Assembly (NCBI RefSeq): GCF_000816845.1
Contig: NZ_CP006877.1
Coordinates: 1,989,501-2,053,500, forward strand
Source: Rhizobium gallicum bv. gallicum R602sp
GTDB lineage: Bacteria; Pseudomonadota; Alphaproteobacteria; Rhizobiales; Rhizobiaceae
DNA length: 64,000 nt
Direction: 5' to 3'
Shown here: positions 55,158 through 64,000 of the stretch, one piece after another
Layout of the letters: every line of letters starts with the position of its first letter
How positions within the stretch are numbered: position 1 is the stretch's first letter
Made by a program: the position numbers and the translations under genes
The notes under the pieces: model-generated
What the model saw: only the letters and a program-made list of their open reading frames with translations
The model's database searches: none
What the model was told of the DNA's origin: nothing

Positions 55158-55835
55158 ATGACCCTGCCGATCCGGATTGCCCCCTCCATTCTGGCTGCGG
55201 ATTTTGCCAAGCTCGGACAGGAAGTACGCGATGTGACGGCGGCAGGCGCAGACTGGATCCACCTCGACGTCATGGACGGCCATTTCGTGCCGAACATCTC
55301 CTTCGGCGCCGACGTCATCAAGTCGTTGCGCTCCTATACGGACGCGACCTTCGATTGCCACCTGATGATCTCGCCGGCCGATCCTTATCTGGAGGCTTTC
55401 GCCAAGGCCGGCTGCGACCGCATCACGGTTCATGCTGAGGCAGGACCGCATCTTCACCGCTCGCTGCAGACGATCCGCAATCTCGGTAAGAAGGTTGGAG
55501 TGACGGTCAATCCGGCAACGCCGCTGTCGGCGATCGAGAACGTTCTCGACGACGTCGACCTCATCCTCATCATGTCGGTGAACCCCGGCTTCGGCGGCCA
55601 GAAATTCATTCCCGCGATGGCCAGAAAGATTGCAGCCGCGAAGTCCCTAATCGGTGACAGGCCGATCGAGCTTGAGGTCGACGGCGGCGTCACCATCGAG
55701 ACCGCACCGATCGTTGGCAAGGCGGGCTGCAATGTGCTCGTCGCCGGTTCGGCGATCTTCAAGGGCGCCTCCGTCGAAGCCTACCGCAGCGCCATCAGCG
55801 ACCTGCGAAGCGCTGCAAAAGCCGGGCGCTCATGA
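55158..55835 (+). CDS. rpe: Ribulose-phosphate 3-epimerase
   Basis: A 225-residue TIM-barrel epimerase of the pentose phosphate and Calvin pathways, interconverting ribulose-5-P and xylulose-5-[18 protein letters not shown] opens the barrel, the metal-site [18 protein letters not shown] and CHLMIS are conserved, and [12 protein letters not shown] and [27 protein letters not shown] complete the phosphate site. ATG 55158 follows GGAGGAAG. Confidence 0.96.
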   Translation: MTLPIRIAPSILAADFAKLGQEVRDVTAAGADWIHLDVMDGHFVPNISFGADVIKSLRSYTDATFDCHLMISPADPYLEAFAKAGCDRITVHAEAGPHLHRSLQTIRNLGKKVGVTVNPATPLSAIENVLDDVDLILIMSVNPGFGGQKFIPAMARKIAAAKSLIGDRPIELEVDGGVTIETAPIVGKAGCNVLVAGSAIFKGASVEAYRSAISDLRSAAKAGRS

Positions 55836-55854
55836 CATTGGCATATCGTTGACG

Positions 55855-56340
55855 ATGGACCGAATACGCGCTGCCAGACCACCCATTTTGGAGCTGTTTG
55901 GCGGCGCCGCGCTTTGGGGCCTCATGATGATGGCTTCGGCGATGTCGGCGCTTTACATGCGCAATCGCTTCGAGACGGAACACGCGGCCGAACTGGCGCT
56001 TCTCTATTTCGCCGGCGGCCTTTTCTCCTGGCCCTTCATGCTGCCGATCGGCCGCTTCTTCGCCTACCGGCGCCGGATCGACACGCGCTTTGCCGCCTTC
56101 TTCGTCTGCCTGACGGCGGGCACGATGCTGATGACGGCATTTCTCTTTTCAATGGACTACCGCATTTTCTATTCGCGCTGGCATGCGCCGTTCGGCAGCC
56201 TGGTATGGACCTATCAGTTCATCTTCACCGGCGCGAACGCCGTCTATCAGTTCCTGGTCCTCGGTCTGCGGCTCTTCTTGCCGTTCGGCCTCGTCTGCCT
56301 GCTTGTAACCAGCTACGCGCTTGCAAAACGCATGCGTTGA
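55855..56340 (+). CDS. Hypothetical membrane protein (161 aa)
   Basis: A 161-residue protein with four hydrophobic segments: about 14-30, 45-62, 77-96 and 131-153. No recognised domain. The segment between the first helices has MRNRFETEHAAELALLYFAGG and a basic tail ends AKRMR. It lies 19 bases after rpe and 64 before purB on the same strand. Start ATG 55855 lacks a clear ribosome-binding site; TTG 55849 is possible. Confidence 0.6.
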   Translation: MDRIRAARPPILELFGGAALWGLMMMASAMSALYMRNRFETEHAAELALLYFAGGLFSWPFMLPIGRFFAYRRRIDTRFAAFFVCLTAGTMLMTAFLFSMDYRIFYSRWHAPFGSLVWTYQFIFTGANAVYQFLVLGLRLFLPFGLVCLLVTSYALAKRMR

Positions 56341-56404
56341 GATTACCGCGCGTCTTTGCTACAGGGGCGCCAGAAAGTCTTCCTCGCAACGAAAGCAGTG
56401 AGCC

Positions 56405-57706
<1,302 letters not shown>

Positions 57707-57725
57707 CCCCCCGCAGCATTCGAAA

Positions 57726-57760
57726 ACGGCGCCGGAGCAACGGCGCCGTCGTCATTTTTT
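57726..57760 (+). terminator. Terminator of purB
   Basis: ACGGCGCCG (57726-57734), loop GAGCAA, CGGCGCCGT (57741-57749) form a 9-bp stem, with TTTTTT at 57755-57760 after five bases. The T-run overlaps the end of the convergent iron-permease-like gene. Confidence 0.75.
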
Positions 57761-58210
57761 CTTGCGCGATGGTGCAGCGCGTTTGCTTCCCTGCGATCTT
57801 TTGCGGCGTCCTTCAACCGCCTGCGACACATTGCTCGCCTCCGTGCGGCCTTTTCCTCTGGCGGCTTTCGCCACCAGCCGGTCTAGATGTTTCAAATCCT
57901 CCTCGTCGAGGTTTTCGATACCGATGAAGCGGTTCTCGGCATGGCTGGTCAGGATGAGTTCATCGAGTTTGGCCTGGATGGCACGCGTGTCGCGCATCTG
58001 CGCGTTCTGCAGCACGAAAACCATGAGGAAGGTCACGATCGTCGTGCCTGTATTGATGATCAGCTGCCATGTTTCTGAATAGTCGAAGAACGGCCCCAAC
58101 ACCGCCCAGACAATGATGACCGCGACCGCGAGAACGAAGATGGCCGGCTTCCCCGCCCATTCGGACACGTTGGTGGCAAAGCGGGTAAAAACGTGCCGCG
58201 ATGCTGGCAT
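57752..58210 (-). CDS. Low affinity iron permease-like membrane protein
   Basis: A 152-residue protein with two hydrophobic segments (about residues 21-45, FVLAVAVIIVWAVLG, and 50-68, IINTGTTIVTFLMVFVLQ) followed by NAQMRDTRAIQAKLDELIL, the hallmark of the low-affinity iron permease-like family, and a very basic tail (KRSQGSKRAAPSRKKK). True iron transport by such short bacterial proteins is not proven. ATG 58210 has AGGAGG at good spacing, but that Shine-Dalgarno lies in the 3' arm of a perfect 14-bp hairpin (58214-58256). An in-frame ATG at 58231 sits in the loop and would add MSLKEVS. Confidence 0.8.
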   Translation of the reverse strand: MPASRHVFTRFATNVSEWAGKPAIFVLAVAVIIVWAVLGPFFDYSETWQLIINTGTTIVTFLMVFVLQNAQMRDTRAIQAKLDELILTSHAENRFIGIENLDEEDLKHLDRLVAKAARGKGRTEASNVSQAVEGRRKRSQGSKRAAPSRKKK

Positions 58211-58213
58211 GGA

Positions 58214-58256
58214 AACCTCCTTCAAAGACATCGTCAGATTAACTTTGAAGGAGGTT
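58214..58256 (-). promoter_or_regulatory. 14-bp hairpin sequestering the ribosome-binding site of the iron-permease-like gene
   Basis: On the minus-strand mRNA, AACCTCCTTCAAAG (58243-58256) is perfectly complementary to CTTTGAAGGAGGTT (58214-58227) across a 15-base loop. The 3' arm contains the AGGAGG of the gene that starts at ATG 58210, and the 5' arm has the ACCTCCTT sequence that matches the 16S rRNA tail. It has no T-run, so it is not an ordinary terminator. Translation should be repressed unless the stem is opened. Confidence 0.7.
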
Positions 58257-58295
58257 GCAGGTTCCGCTCGCTTAACGCACAGACTGCATCGTGCC

Positions 58296-59093
58296 TTATG
58301 CAGGCGTGACCAGTTTTCTGTAGAGATGCCATGTTGCGTGGCCGAGGATAGGCATCACCAGCGCCAGCCCGACAAAAAGCGGAATCGTGCCGATGACCAG
58401 CGCCGCAGCAATGATCAGGCCCCACAGCATGACCGGTACCGGGTTGACGACAGTTGCGCGGATCGAAGCAGCCATAGCAGCCACCAGCCCTACATCGCGA
58501 TCGAGAAGCAAGGGAAACGTGACGACGGTCGTCGCCAGAACCACGATGGCGAAGACGAGCCCCAGCAGATTGCCCCAGATGATCAGTTGCATGCCTTCGG
58601 ACGTGCCGAAAATCTGCGAGGTGAATACTTCGATCGACCGCGGGAAAACATCGCCGAACAGGTTCGTGTAGAGCGTCTGCGCTGCGACGAGCCAGACGAT
58701 GAAGAAGCCGAATAAAAGCAGCCCGCCGACGATGATCGACGGCAAGGCCGGCGATTGCCTGACTTCGAGCGCATGCCTCCACGACGTATCGAGACCCGCC
58801 TCACGGCGGCGGCTGATTTCGTAGAGCCCGATGGCGGCAATCGGCCCGATCAGCGCAAACCCGGACATCAGCGGAAAGATCATCGGCAGAAGGTTTGCGT
58901 CCGATGACAAAAGAGCAAGAAAAATGCCAGCAATCGGATACATGAGGCATAAGAACACGTAATGGGAAGGCTTTTCGCGAAAATCGTCCAGCCCGCGACG
59001 CAACGCGTCGAAGACGTCTGCGGTGCTGATCTTGTTGATAGCGAGACGTGCGTAGCGCTCGCCTGATCCTGTCATAACATGAAATGCCGACAT
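58296..59093 (-). CDS. DUF2189 membrane protein
   Basis: A 265-residue membrane protein of the DUF2189 family, mostly restricted to alphaproteobacteria, with about six hydrophobic helices between residues 50 and 255. INKISTADVFDALRRGLDDFREKPSHYVFLCLMYPIAGIF is the conserved opening. Function unknown. ATG 59093 has GGAGGAG upstream; the longer frame to 59237 is rejected. It lies upstream of, and on the same strand as, the hairpin-controlled iron-permease-like gene. Confidence 0.85.
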   Translation of the reverse strand: MSAFHVMTGSGERYARLAINKISTADVFDALRRGLDDFREKPSHYVFLCLMYPIAGIFLALLSSDANLLPMIFPLMSGFALIGPIAAIGLYEISRRREAGLDTSWRHALEVRQSPALPSIIVGGLLLFGFFIVWLVAAQTLYTNLFGDVFPRSIEVFTSQIFGTSEGMQLIIWGNLLGLVFAIVVLATTVVTFPLLLDRDVGLVAAMAASIRATVVNPVPVMLWGLIIAAALVIGTIPLFVGLALVMPILGHATWHLYRKLVTPA

Positions 59094-59259
59094 GGCTTTC
59101 TCCTCCGTAAGCCGATCGGCCGGCGGCGGGAATGCATCGGCATTGACGCAGCCGACACGAGAAACCGCAACCGGCAATGGCGCGATCATAACGAATTTCA
59201 CTGCCGTTGTCGCGCTTTCCCTTGACAGAACGGCCAAGCTTTCTCACATCGGCGGGATC

Positions 59260-59814
59260 ATGAAAGCTTCTGACGTCGATATTCTCATCATCCCTGGCTA
59301 CACGAATTCCGGCCCCGACCACTGGCAGACCCGTTGGCAAGCAAAGCTCAGCACCGCACGGCGCGTCGAACAGGCGGAGTGGTCAAAACCGGTCCGCGAA
59401 GATTGGGTCGCCCGCATCGCCGAGGAGGTGAACGCCTCGTCCCGCCCCGTCGTCCTTGTCGCCCACTCGCTCGGAATACCCTCGGCGATCCATGCGATCC
59501 CGCATTTCAGGAAGAAGGTGGCCGGCGCTTTCTTCGTGGCACCGCCCGATGTCGCCAACCCGAAGATCCGCCCGAAGCACCTCATGACCTTCGGTCCCTA
59601 CCCGCGCGATCCGCTGCCGTTCCCTGCGATCACAGTGGCAAGCCGCAACGACCCATTCGGCAGCTACGAGCATGCCGATGACGTTGCCGCAAGCTGGGGC
59701 TCGCTTCTGATCGACGCTGGTGAATCCGGCCATATCAACGCGGAGTCAGGCCACGGCCCCTGGCCGGAGGGAACGATGGTCTTCGCGCAGTTCCTGAGCC
59801 GCCTGAAGCCGTAG
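59260..59814 (+). CDS. RBBP9/YdeN family serine hydrolase
   Basis: A 184-residue alpha/beta hydrolase of the RBBP9/YdeN type. IIPGYTNSGPDHWQTRWQ is the family opening, the catalytic Ser is in LVAHSLGIPSAIH (about residue 69), the Asp is in ASRNDPFGSYEHA and the His in SGHINAESGHGPWPEG. Physiological substrate unknown. Divergent from DUF2189, with the start ATG 59260 preceded by GGCGGGATC. Confidence 0.9.
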   Translation: MKASDVDILIIPGYTNSGPDHWQTRWQAKLSTARRVEQAEWSKPVREDWVARIAEEVNASSRPVVLVAHSLGIPSAIHAIPHFRKKVAGAFFVAPPDVANPKIRPKHLMTFGPYPRDPLPFPAITVASRNDPFGSYEHADDVAASWGSLLIDAGESGHINAESGHGPWPEGTMVFAQFLSRLKP

Positions 59815-59856
59815 GCCCTGGCAAACCGAAAGTTTTCCGCGTCTTTCAGGCACCGC

Positions 59857-59871
59857 TTAACCGTTATTTTA
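59857..59871 (+). promoter_or_regulatory. CtrA-like box before the GGDEF-EAL gene
   Basis: TTAA, seven bases, TTTA (59857-59871), one mismatch from the CtrA consensus TTAA-N7-TTAA, 30 bases upstream of the start codon of a cyclic-di-GMP protein. Confidence 0.3.
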
Positions 59872-59901
59872 TTCAATGACTTCAGACTGCCTGCACGCGA
59901 A

Positions 59902-62193
59902 TTGAGCGAGTGCGCAGTGAAGCAGCGAAAACAGGTCAGCGCGATCGATACTGACAACAAGCTTGCGGTGAAGCAGGCACCGGATACCTCCGATCTGGCG
60001 GAGCGCGAGAGCCGTTGGAACTATGCGCTCGTCGGCTCTGGCCTCGGCGTCTGGGACCACAACAACCTAATCGGCACCAAATACTACTCCGATACATGGA
60101 AAGAAATCCGCGGCATGGCTCCGCACGAGGAGGCCGACGGAGACTACGAGGAATGGCTCAAGCTTCTTCATCCCGATGACCGCGACTTCGTCATCATGGC
60201 CATTGAGAAGCAGATCGCAGGGGACCCGGATTATCACGTGTTCGAATACCGGGAGCGCCACAAGAACGGCGGCTGGGTCTGGATCGAATGCCGCGGCGCC
60301 TGCGTTGAATGGGACGAAAACGGCGCTCCTGCCCGCATCGTCGGCACGGATACGGACATCACGGCCCGCAAGCGATCCGAGGAGATGCTCGAGCACCTGT
60401 CGCGCAGGCTGGATCTCGCTCTCGAAATCTCGCGCATCGGCGTTTTCGAAGCCGATCTCAACGCCGCAACAGTCGAGTGGGACGACCGCTTGCTGGCGAT
60501 GTACGGGCTTGAAGGCACGCCGCGCGTAAAGCTGAGCGAGGCATGGGAGCAGGCGCTGCACCCGGACGACCGCGAGCGCACGCTGAAGAACCTAGACGCA
60601 AGTCTCGAAAAAGACCGCGGCCTGCTGCAGGAGTTTCGTATCATCCGCGGCGATGGCGCCGAACGCGTCATTCGCTCCCGCTCGGCTTTCTTCCTGGATG
60701 CCGACGGCAACCGCAAACTCATCGGCGCAAACTGGGATGTCACCGAAGAGGTCAGTCTTCGCAACGATCTGCAGAAGGCAAAGGATCTCGCGGAAGCCCG
60801 CAATCAGGAACTCGAAGCCGCCAGGGAAAGCATCGAGCATCTGGCGCTTCACGATTATCTCACGGAACTGCCCAACCGCCGCTATCTCGACCGCATGCTC
60901 GATGAGCGTTCCGCCGGATGCCGCGAGAATGGCTTGACGCTCGCGATCCTGCATATCGACCTCGATCGTTTCAAGCAGATCAACGACACCCTCGGCCACC
61001 GCGCCGGCGACGCCATGTTGAAACACGCGGCCAGGGTGCTGAAGGAGAGCGTGCGCGCCAGCGATTTCGTTGCGCGCATCGGCGGCGACGAGTTCGTCGT
61101 ACTTTGCACGATCGACAGTTCTCCGAAGAAGCTTTCCAATATGGCAGCTCGCATCATCCGCGAACTCAGCAAGCCGGTCCGCTACGAAGGCCATGACTGT
61201 CGCTTCGGCGCCAGCATCGGCATTGCCGCAGAAAGCGGCAAGGACCTCGATGCAAAGCAGTTGTTGCTCAACGCCGATATTGCGCTTTACCGCGCCAAGG
61301 GCGCAGGCCGCAACCGCCATGAATTCTTCTCGAAGGACGCCCGCCGCACCATCATCGCGGCGAAGCGCCTGTCGGACGAAATGCTGCTCGGACTGGAGCG
61401 CAACGAATTCATTCCCTTCTATCAATTGCAGTTTCATGCCCAGACGCTGGAGGTTGCCGGCGTGGAGACGCTGGCACGCTGGCGGCATCCGGAGCACGGA
61501 TTGTTGACACCAGGCCACTTTTTGACGATTGCCGAAGATCTTGACGTCGTCTCAGCGATCGACGGCCTGATCCTCGAGAAAGGGCTGGCTGATCGCGCCG
61601 CCTGGGCAAGAGACGGTTTCGTCACACCGAAGCTTTCGGTGAATGTCTCCTCTAGGCGCCTGGCCGATCCGGGCCTTGGCAAGAAGCTGCGGGTGCAGAA
61701 GATCGAGCCGGGGATCCTCTCCTTCGAGCTCTTGGAATCGATATCGCTTGACGATTGCGATGATGCAGTCCTGACCAATCTCAGGCAATTGCGCAAGCTC
61801 GGGATCGATATCGAGATCGACGACTTTGGCACCGGTCATGCCTCGATCGTCAGCCTGCTCAAACTCAGTCCTCGCACGCTGAAGATCGACCGGGAGCTGA
61901 TCCGCATGCTGCCGCAGTCGGCCGAGCAGAGAAAGCTCGTCCGTTCGATCATCGATATTGGCCGTTCGCTGAACATCCTCGTCACGGCCGAGGGTGTCGA
62001 AAGCATGGATCATGTCCGCATCCTTAGCGATCTCGGCTGCGACATGCTCCAAGGCTATGCCCTGGCCCGGCCGATGCCGGCCATGCAGATTCCGGCTTTT
62101 GTACGCAATGCGGGCTGGCGGCGGCACGACGGCGACGCCCACGCCCTTCAGGGTGTTCTTCGCCAGCACATCAAAAGCAACCGCAGCAAATAA
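59902..62193 (+). CDS. PAS-PAS-GGDEF-EAL cyclic-di-GMP signalling protein
   Basis: A 763-residue cytosolic protein with no membrane segment. Two PAS domains (about 33-155 and 165-290, the first containing HPDDRDF and GTDTDITARKR) precede a GGDEF diguanylate cyclase (about 310-470) with IGGDEFVVL at 394-398 and an EAL phosphodiesterase (about 485-745). In the EAL domain the motif reads ETL (522-524), but the metal Glu is kept and NVSSRRL, ELLES, DDFGTGHASI and KIDRELI are intact, so both activities are plausible. Start is TTG 59902 or GTG 59917; the latter begins MKQRKQ. Expressed alone. Confidence 0.88.
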   Translation: MSECAVKQRKQVSAIDTDNKLAVKQAPDTSDLAERESRWNYALVGSGLGVWDHNNLIGTKYYSDTWKEIRGMAPHEEADGDYEEWLKLLHPDDRDFVIMAIEKQIAGDPDYHVFEYRERHKNGGWVWIECRGACVEWDENGAPARIVGTDTDITARKRSEEMLEHLSRRLDLALEISRIGVFEADLNAATVEWDDRLLAMYGLEGTPRVKLSEAWEQALHPDDRERTLKNLDASLEKDRGLLQEFRIIRGDGAERVIRSRSAFFLDADGNRKLIGANWDVTEEVSLRNDLQKAKDLAEARNQELEAARESIEHLALHDYLTELPNRRYLDRMLDERSAGCRENGLTLAILHIDLDRFKQINDTLGHRAGDAMLKHAARVLKESVRASDFVARIGGDEFVVLCTIDSSPKKLSNMAARIIRELSKPVRYEGHDCRFGASIGIAAESGKDLDAKQLLLNADIALYRAKGAGRNRHEFFSKDARRTIIAAKRLSDEMLLGLERNEFIPFYQLQFHAQTLEVAGVETLARWRHPEHGLLTPGHFLTIAEDLDVVSAIDGLILEKGLADRAAWARDGFVTPKLSVNVSSRRLADPGLGKKLRVQKIEPGILSFELLESISLDDCDDAVLTNLRQLRKLGIDIEIDDFGTGHASIVSLLKLSPRTLKIDRELIRMLPQSAEQRKLVRSIIDIGRSLNILVTAEGVESMDHVRILSDLGCDMLQGYALARPMPAMQIPAFVRNAGWRRHDGDAHALQGVLRQHIKSNRSK

Positions 62194-62333
62194 AGCCTGC
62201 ATAAGCGGCCGTGCTGGCGGCTTTGATTCCACCGCATCACAAAAAACTGTAAGCTTATCTCCAGAAAGTCTTCGATTCTCTTGGGCCGCGTTCCTACATA
62301 TCTGGAATCCGGGGAAGGAGTGACAGGCGCATT

Positions 62334-62426
62334 GTGAAACTCTCTCTTTTCCTTTATGGGGACGCCACGAGATCCATCCACTCGCGCTATCCCAAGAGCG
62401 CCAACGACAGAGAACAACTAAAATGA
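62334..62426 (+). CDS. Possible leader peptide overlapping purC
   Basis: GTG 62334 opens a 30-codon frame beginning [10 protein letters not shown] and ending at TGA 62424-62426, which overlaps the purC ATG as ATGA. AAGGAG lies 13 bases upstream of the GTG, a long spacing. Such overlap would couple purC translation to it, but chance cannot be excluded. Confidence 0.25.
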   Translation: MKLSLFLYGDATRSIHSRYPKSANDREQLK

Positions 62427-63187
62427 ACCGTCGCCGCCGTATCTACGAGGGCAAGGCCAAGATTCTATATGAGGGACCGGAACCGGGGACTTTGATCCAG
62501 TTCTTCAAGGATGACGCCACAGCCTTCAATAAGAAAAAACACGAAGTCATCGATGGCAAGGGCGTTCTGAACAACCGCATTTCGGAATACATCTTCAGCC
62601 ATCTGAACAAGATCGGCATCCCGACGCACTTCATCCGCCGGCTCAACATGCGCGAGCAGTTAATCCGGGAAGTGGAGATGATCCCCCTCGAGATCGTTGT
62701 GCGCAACGTCGCTGCCGGTTCGCTGGCCAAGCGCCTCGGCATCGAGGAAGGCGTGGTTCTGCCGCGCTCGATCATCGAATTCTACTACAAGTCCGATGCT
62801 CTCGACGATCCGATGGTTTCGGAAGAACACATCACCGCCTTCGGCTGGGCAAACCCTGCCGAGCTCGACGACATCATGGCGCTCGCCATCCGAGTCAACG
62901 ACTTCATGACCGGCCTCTTCCTTGGCGTCGGCATCCAGCTTGTCGATTTCAAGATCGAATGCGGACGGCTGTTCGAAGGCGACATGATGCGCATCATCCT
63001 TGCCGACGAGATTTCGCCCGATTCTTGCCGCCTCTGGGACATCGAAACCCACGAGAAGATGGACAAGGACCGCTTCCGCCGCGATATGGGCGGGCTTCTC
63101 GAAGCCTATTCCGAAGTCGCGCGCCGCCTCGGCATCATCAACGAAAACGAGCCTGTGCGCGGCACCGGCCCGGTTTTGGTCAAGTAA
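62423..63187 (+). CDS. purC: SAICAR synthetase
   Basis: A 254-residue phosphoribosylaminoimidazole-succinocarboxamide synthase that joins CAIR and aspartate with [32 protein letters not shown] (about 7-36) and [31 protein letters not shown] are signatures, and [16 protein letters not shown] holds the metal-binding site. Length is typical of proteobacterial PurC. First gene of purC-purS-purQ. The 229-base gap before it has no other recognisable gene apart from the possible leader peptide. Confidence 0.96.
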   Translation: MNRRRRIYEGKAKILYEGPEPGTLIQFFKDDATAFNKKKHEVIDGKGVLNNRISEYIFSHLNKIGIPTHFIRRLNMREQLIREVEMIPLEIVVRNVAAGSLAKRLGIEEGVVLPRSIIEFYYKSDALDDPMVSEEHITAFGWANPAELDDIMALAIRVNDFMTGLFLGVGIQLVDFKIECGRLFEGDMMRIILADEISPDSCRLWDIETHEKMDKDRFRRDMGGLLEAYSEVARRLGIINENEPVRGTGPVLVK

Positions 63188-63217
63188 GTCGTTCTGGTCA
63201 AAGACAGGGAAGAAGAA

Positions 63218-63460
63218 GTGATCAAGGCTCGTGTAACCGTCACGCTGAAAAACGGCGTTCTCGATCCGCAGGGCAAGGCAATCGAAGGCGCGCTGAGCGG
63301 CCTCGGCTTCACAGGCATCGGCCATGTCCGCCAGGGCAAGGTCTTCGACCTCGAGCTCGAAAGCGCTGACAAGGCTAAGGCTGAAGCCGACCTCAAGGCC
63401 ATGTGCGAAAAACTACTCGCAAACACGGTGATCGAAAATTATACTATTTCTCTCGACTGA
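63218..63460 (+). CDS. purS: Phosphoribosylformylglycinamidine synthase subunit PurS
   Basis: An 80-residue subunit that with PurQ and the large PurL subunit converts FGAR to FGAM. MIKARVTVTLKNGVLDPQGKAIEGAL and GFTGIGHVRQGKVFDLELE are diagnostic. Start is GTG 63218 with GGGAAGAAGAA upstream. Use of PurS and separate PurQ is normal for alphaproteobacteria and Gram-positive bacteria, unlike the single-chain PurL of enterics. Confidence 0.96.
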   Translation: MIKARVTVTLKNGVLDPQGKAIEGALSGLGFTGIGHVRQGKVFDLELESADKAKAEADLKAMCEKLLANTVIENYTISLD

Positions 63461-63477
63461 CGGTTGCGGAGAAGGTG

Positions 63478-63534
63478 ATGGCTGACATGCAGGCGACACA
63501 ACAATCTGCATGGCACGATGAGCCAGGTACTTGA
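63478..63534 (+). CDS. Possible 18-codon ORF between purS and purQ
   Basis: ATG 63478 with GGAGAAGG just upstream opens [18 protein letters not shown] and stops at TGA 63532-63534. The strong ribosome-binding site is the main argument for translation. Confidence 0.25.
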   Translation: MADMQATQQSAWHDEPGT

Positions 63535-63613
63535 TCGCCTGGGTCGCATTAAAAATCGTCTCGAACTTCGAGAATTGGCAGAAGCACAAGCAAGGTTTGA
63601 ACCGCACCCATGA
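63518..63613 (+). CDS. Possible 31-codon ORF overlapping purQ
   Basis: ATG 63518 opens [20 protein letters not shown] and ends at TGA 63611-63613, overlapping the purQ ATG (ATGA). It overlaps the preceding small frame by 17 bases. purQ itself has only a distant AAGG upstream, so coupled translation is plausible. Confidence 0.3.
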   Translation: MSQVLDRLGRIKNRLELRELAEAQARFEPHP

Positions 63614-64000
63614 AATCAGCCGTCGTTCAACTTCCGGGCCTCAACCGCGATCGCGACATGATCGCAGCGCTGACGAAAATTTCCGGCCACGCGCCGGTGA
63701 CAATCTGGCAGACGGAAACCGACATTCCCGACGTCGATCTGATCGTCATTCCGGGCGGCTTTTCCTATGGCGATTATCTGCGCTGCGGTGCGATCGCGGC
63801 CCGCATGCCGGTGATGCAGGCTATCGTCGGCAAGGCTCAAAAAGGCGTCAAGGTTCTTGGCGTCTGCAACGGCTTTCAGATTCTCGTGGAAGCCGGCCTG
63901 CTGCCGGGCGCGCTGATGCGCAACGCCTCGCTGAGGTTCGTCTGCCGCGAGATCAAGCTTGAGGTCGCCAACGCCGATACGGATTTCACCCGCGCCTATG
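63610..64000 (+). CDS. purQ: Phosphoribosylformylglycinamidine synthase subunit PurQ, cut by the window end
   Basis: The first 130 codons of the glutamine amidotransferase subunit that supplies ammonia to the FGAM synthase complex. [17 protein letters not shown], the oxyanion segment [18 protein letters not shown] and the nucleophile Cys in GVCNGFQIL (about residue 86) are present; the catalytic His and Glu lie beyond base 64000. ATG 63610 follows the family start. It is the third gene of the pur cluster. Confidence 0.95.
   Translation, partial: MKSAVVQLPGLNRDRDMIAALTKISGHAPVTIWQTETDIPDVDLIVIPGGFSYGDYLRCGAIAARMPVMQAIVGKAQKGVKVLGVCNGFQILVEAGLLPGALMRNASLRFVCREIKLEVANADTDFTRAY

Overview
The window is a 64 kb piece of an alphaproteobacterial chromosome, most likely Rhizobiaceae (Rhizobium/Agrobacterium group). 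The evidence is uniform high GC, rhizobial-type proteins throughout, a suf operon in the order sufS2-B-C-D-S1-X-A described for Agrobacterium, TGA-N9-TCA (RirA/IRO-like) and Irr-like palindromes in its promoter, a PccA/PccB propionyl-CoA carboxylase and a purC-purS-purQ cluster. It is a core-genome region: I see no insertion sequence, prophage, CRISPR array or integrated island, and I did not find a convincing new multi-gene system. The unusual material is in RNA leaders, decayed genes and uncommon domain fusions.

Layout. 1-5 kb: DUF1624 membrane protein, an isoprenylcysteine methyltransferase gene broken by two TAG codons, a MerR regulator with an operator inside its own promoter, mgtE, a peptide-deformylase-like protein with altered active-site motifs, a BON protein, tRNA-Leu(GAG). 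5-20 kb: lipB, a DMT permease, pccA, an SRPBCC-M50 protease, glutathione-dependent formaldehyde oxidation (adhC, fghA), sugE behind a guanidine-II (mini-ykkC) riboswitch, doxX, pccB, then a minus-strand operon crcB-rluC-HAD phosphatase-ATP12 chaperone. 20-28 kb: a YcnI-PCuAC copper protein, then gcvTHP behind a tandem glycine riboswitch, a methyltransferase, a flagellar-rod remnant and a LysE exporter.

28-36 kb: the complete SUF iron-sulfur operon on the minus strand, interrupted between sufX and sufA by an antitoxin remnant, with a promoter overlapped by two iron-control-like boxes. 36-48 kb: alpha/beta hydrolase, GNAT, anmK, tyrS, a giant AsmA-like envelope protein, bcp, a DUF455 ferritin-like protein, an M23 peptidoglycan peptidase, a DEAD-box helicase, Nudix. 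48-54 kb: a tightly overlapping minus-strand operon for molybdenum-hydroxylase maturation (flavin reductase, CoxD, CoxE, two-piece XdhC, MoeA/MobA-like fusion, TfoX) without structural hydroxylase genes in the window. 54-64 kb: periplasmic binding protein, rpe, purB, a low-affinity-iron-permease-like gene whose Shine-Dalgarno lies inside a perfect 14-bp hairpin, DUF2189, a serine hydrolase, a PAS-PAS-GGDEF-EAL protein, then purC, purS and the start of purQ, which runs off the end.

Functional threads are one-carbon and glycine metabolism (gcvTHP, adhC/fghA, purine synthesis), Fe-S cluster and iron handling (suf, bcp, DUF455, iron-permease-like) and cell-envelope growth (AsmA-like, M23, anmK).
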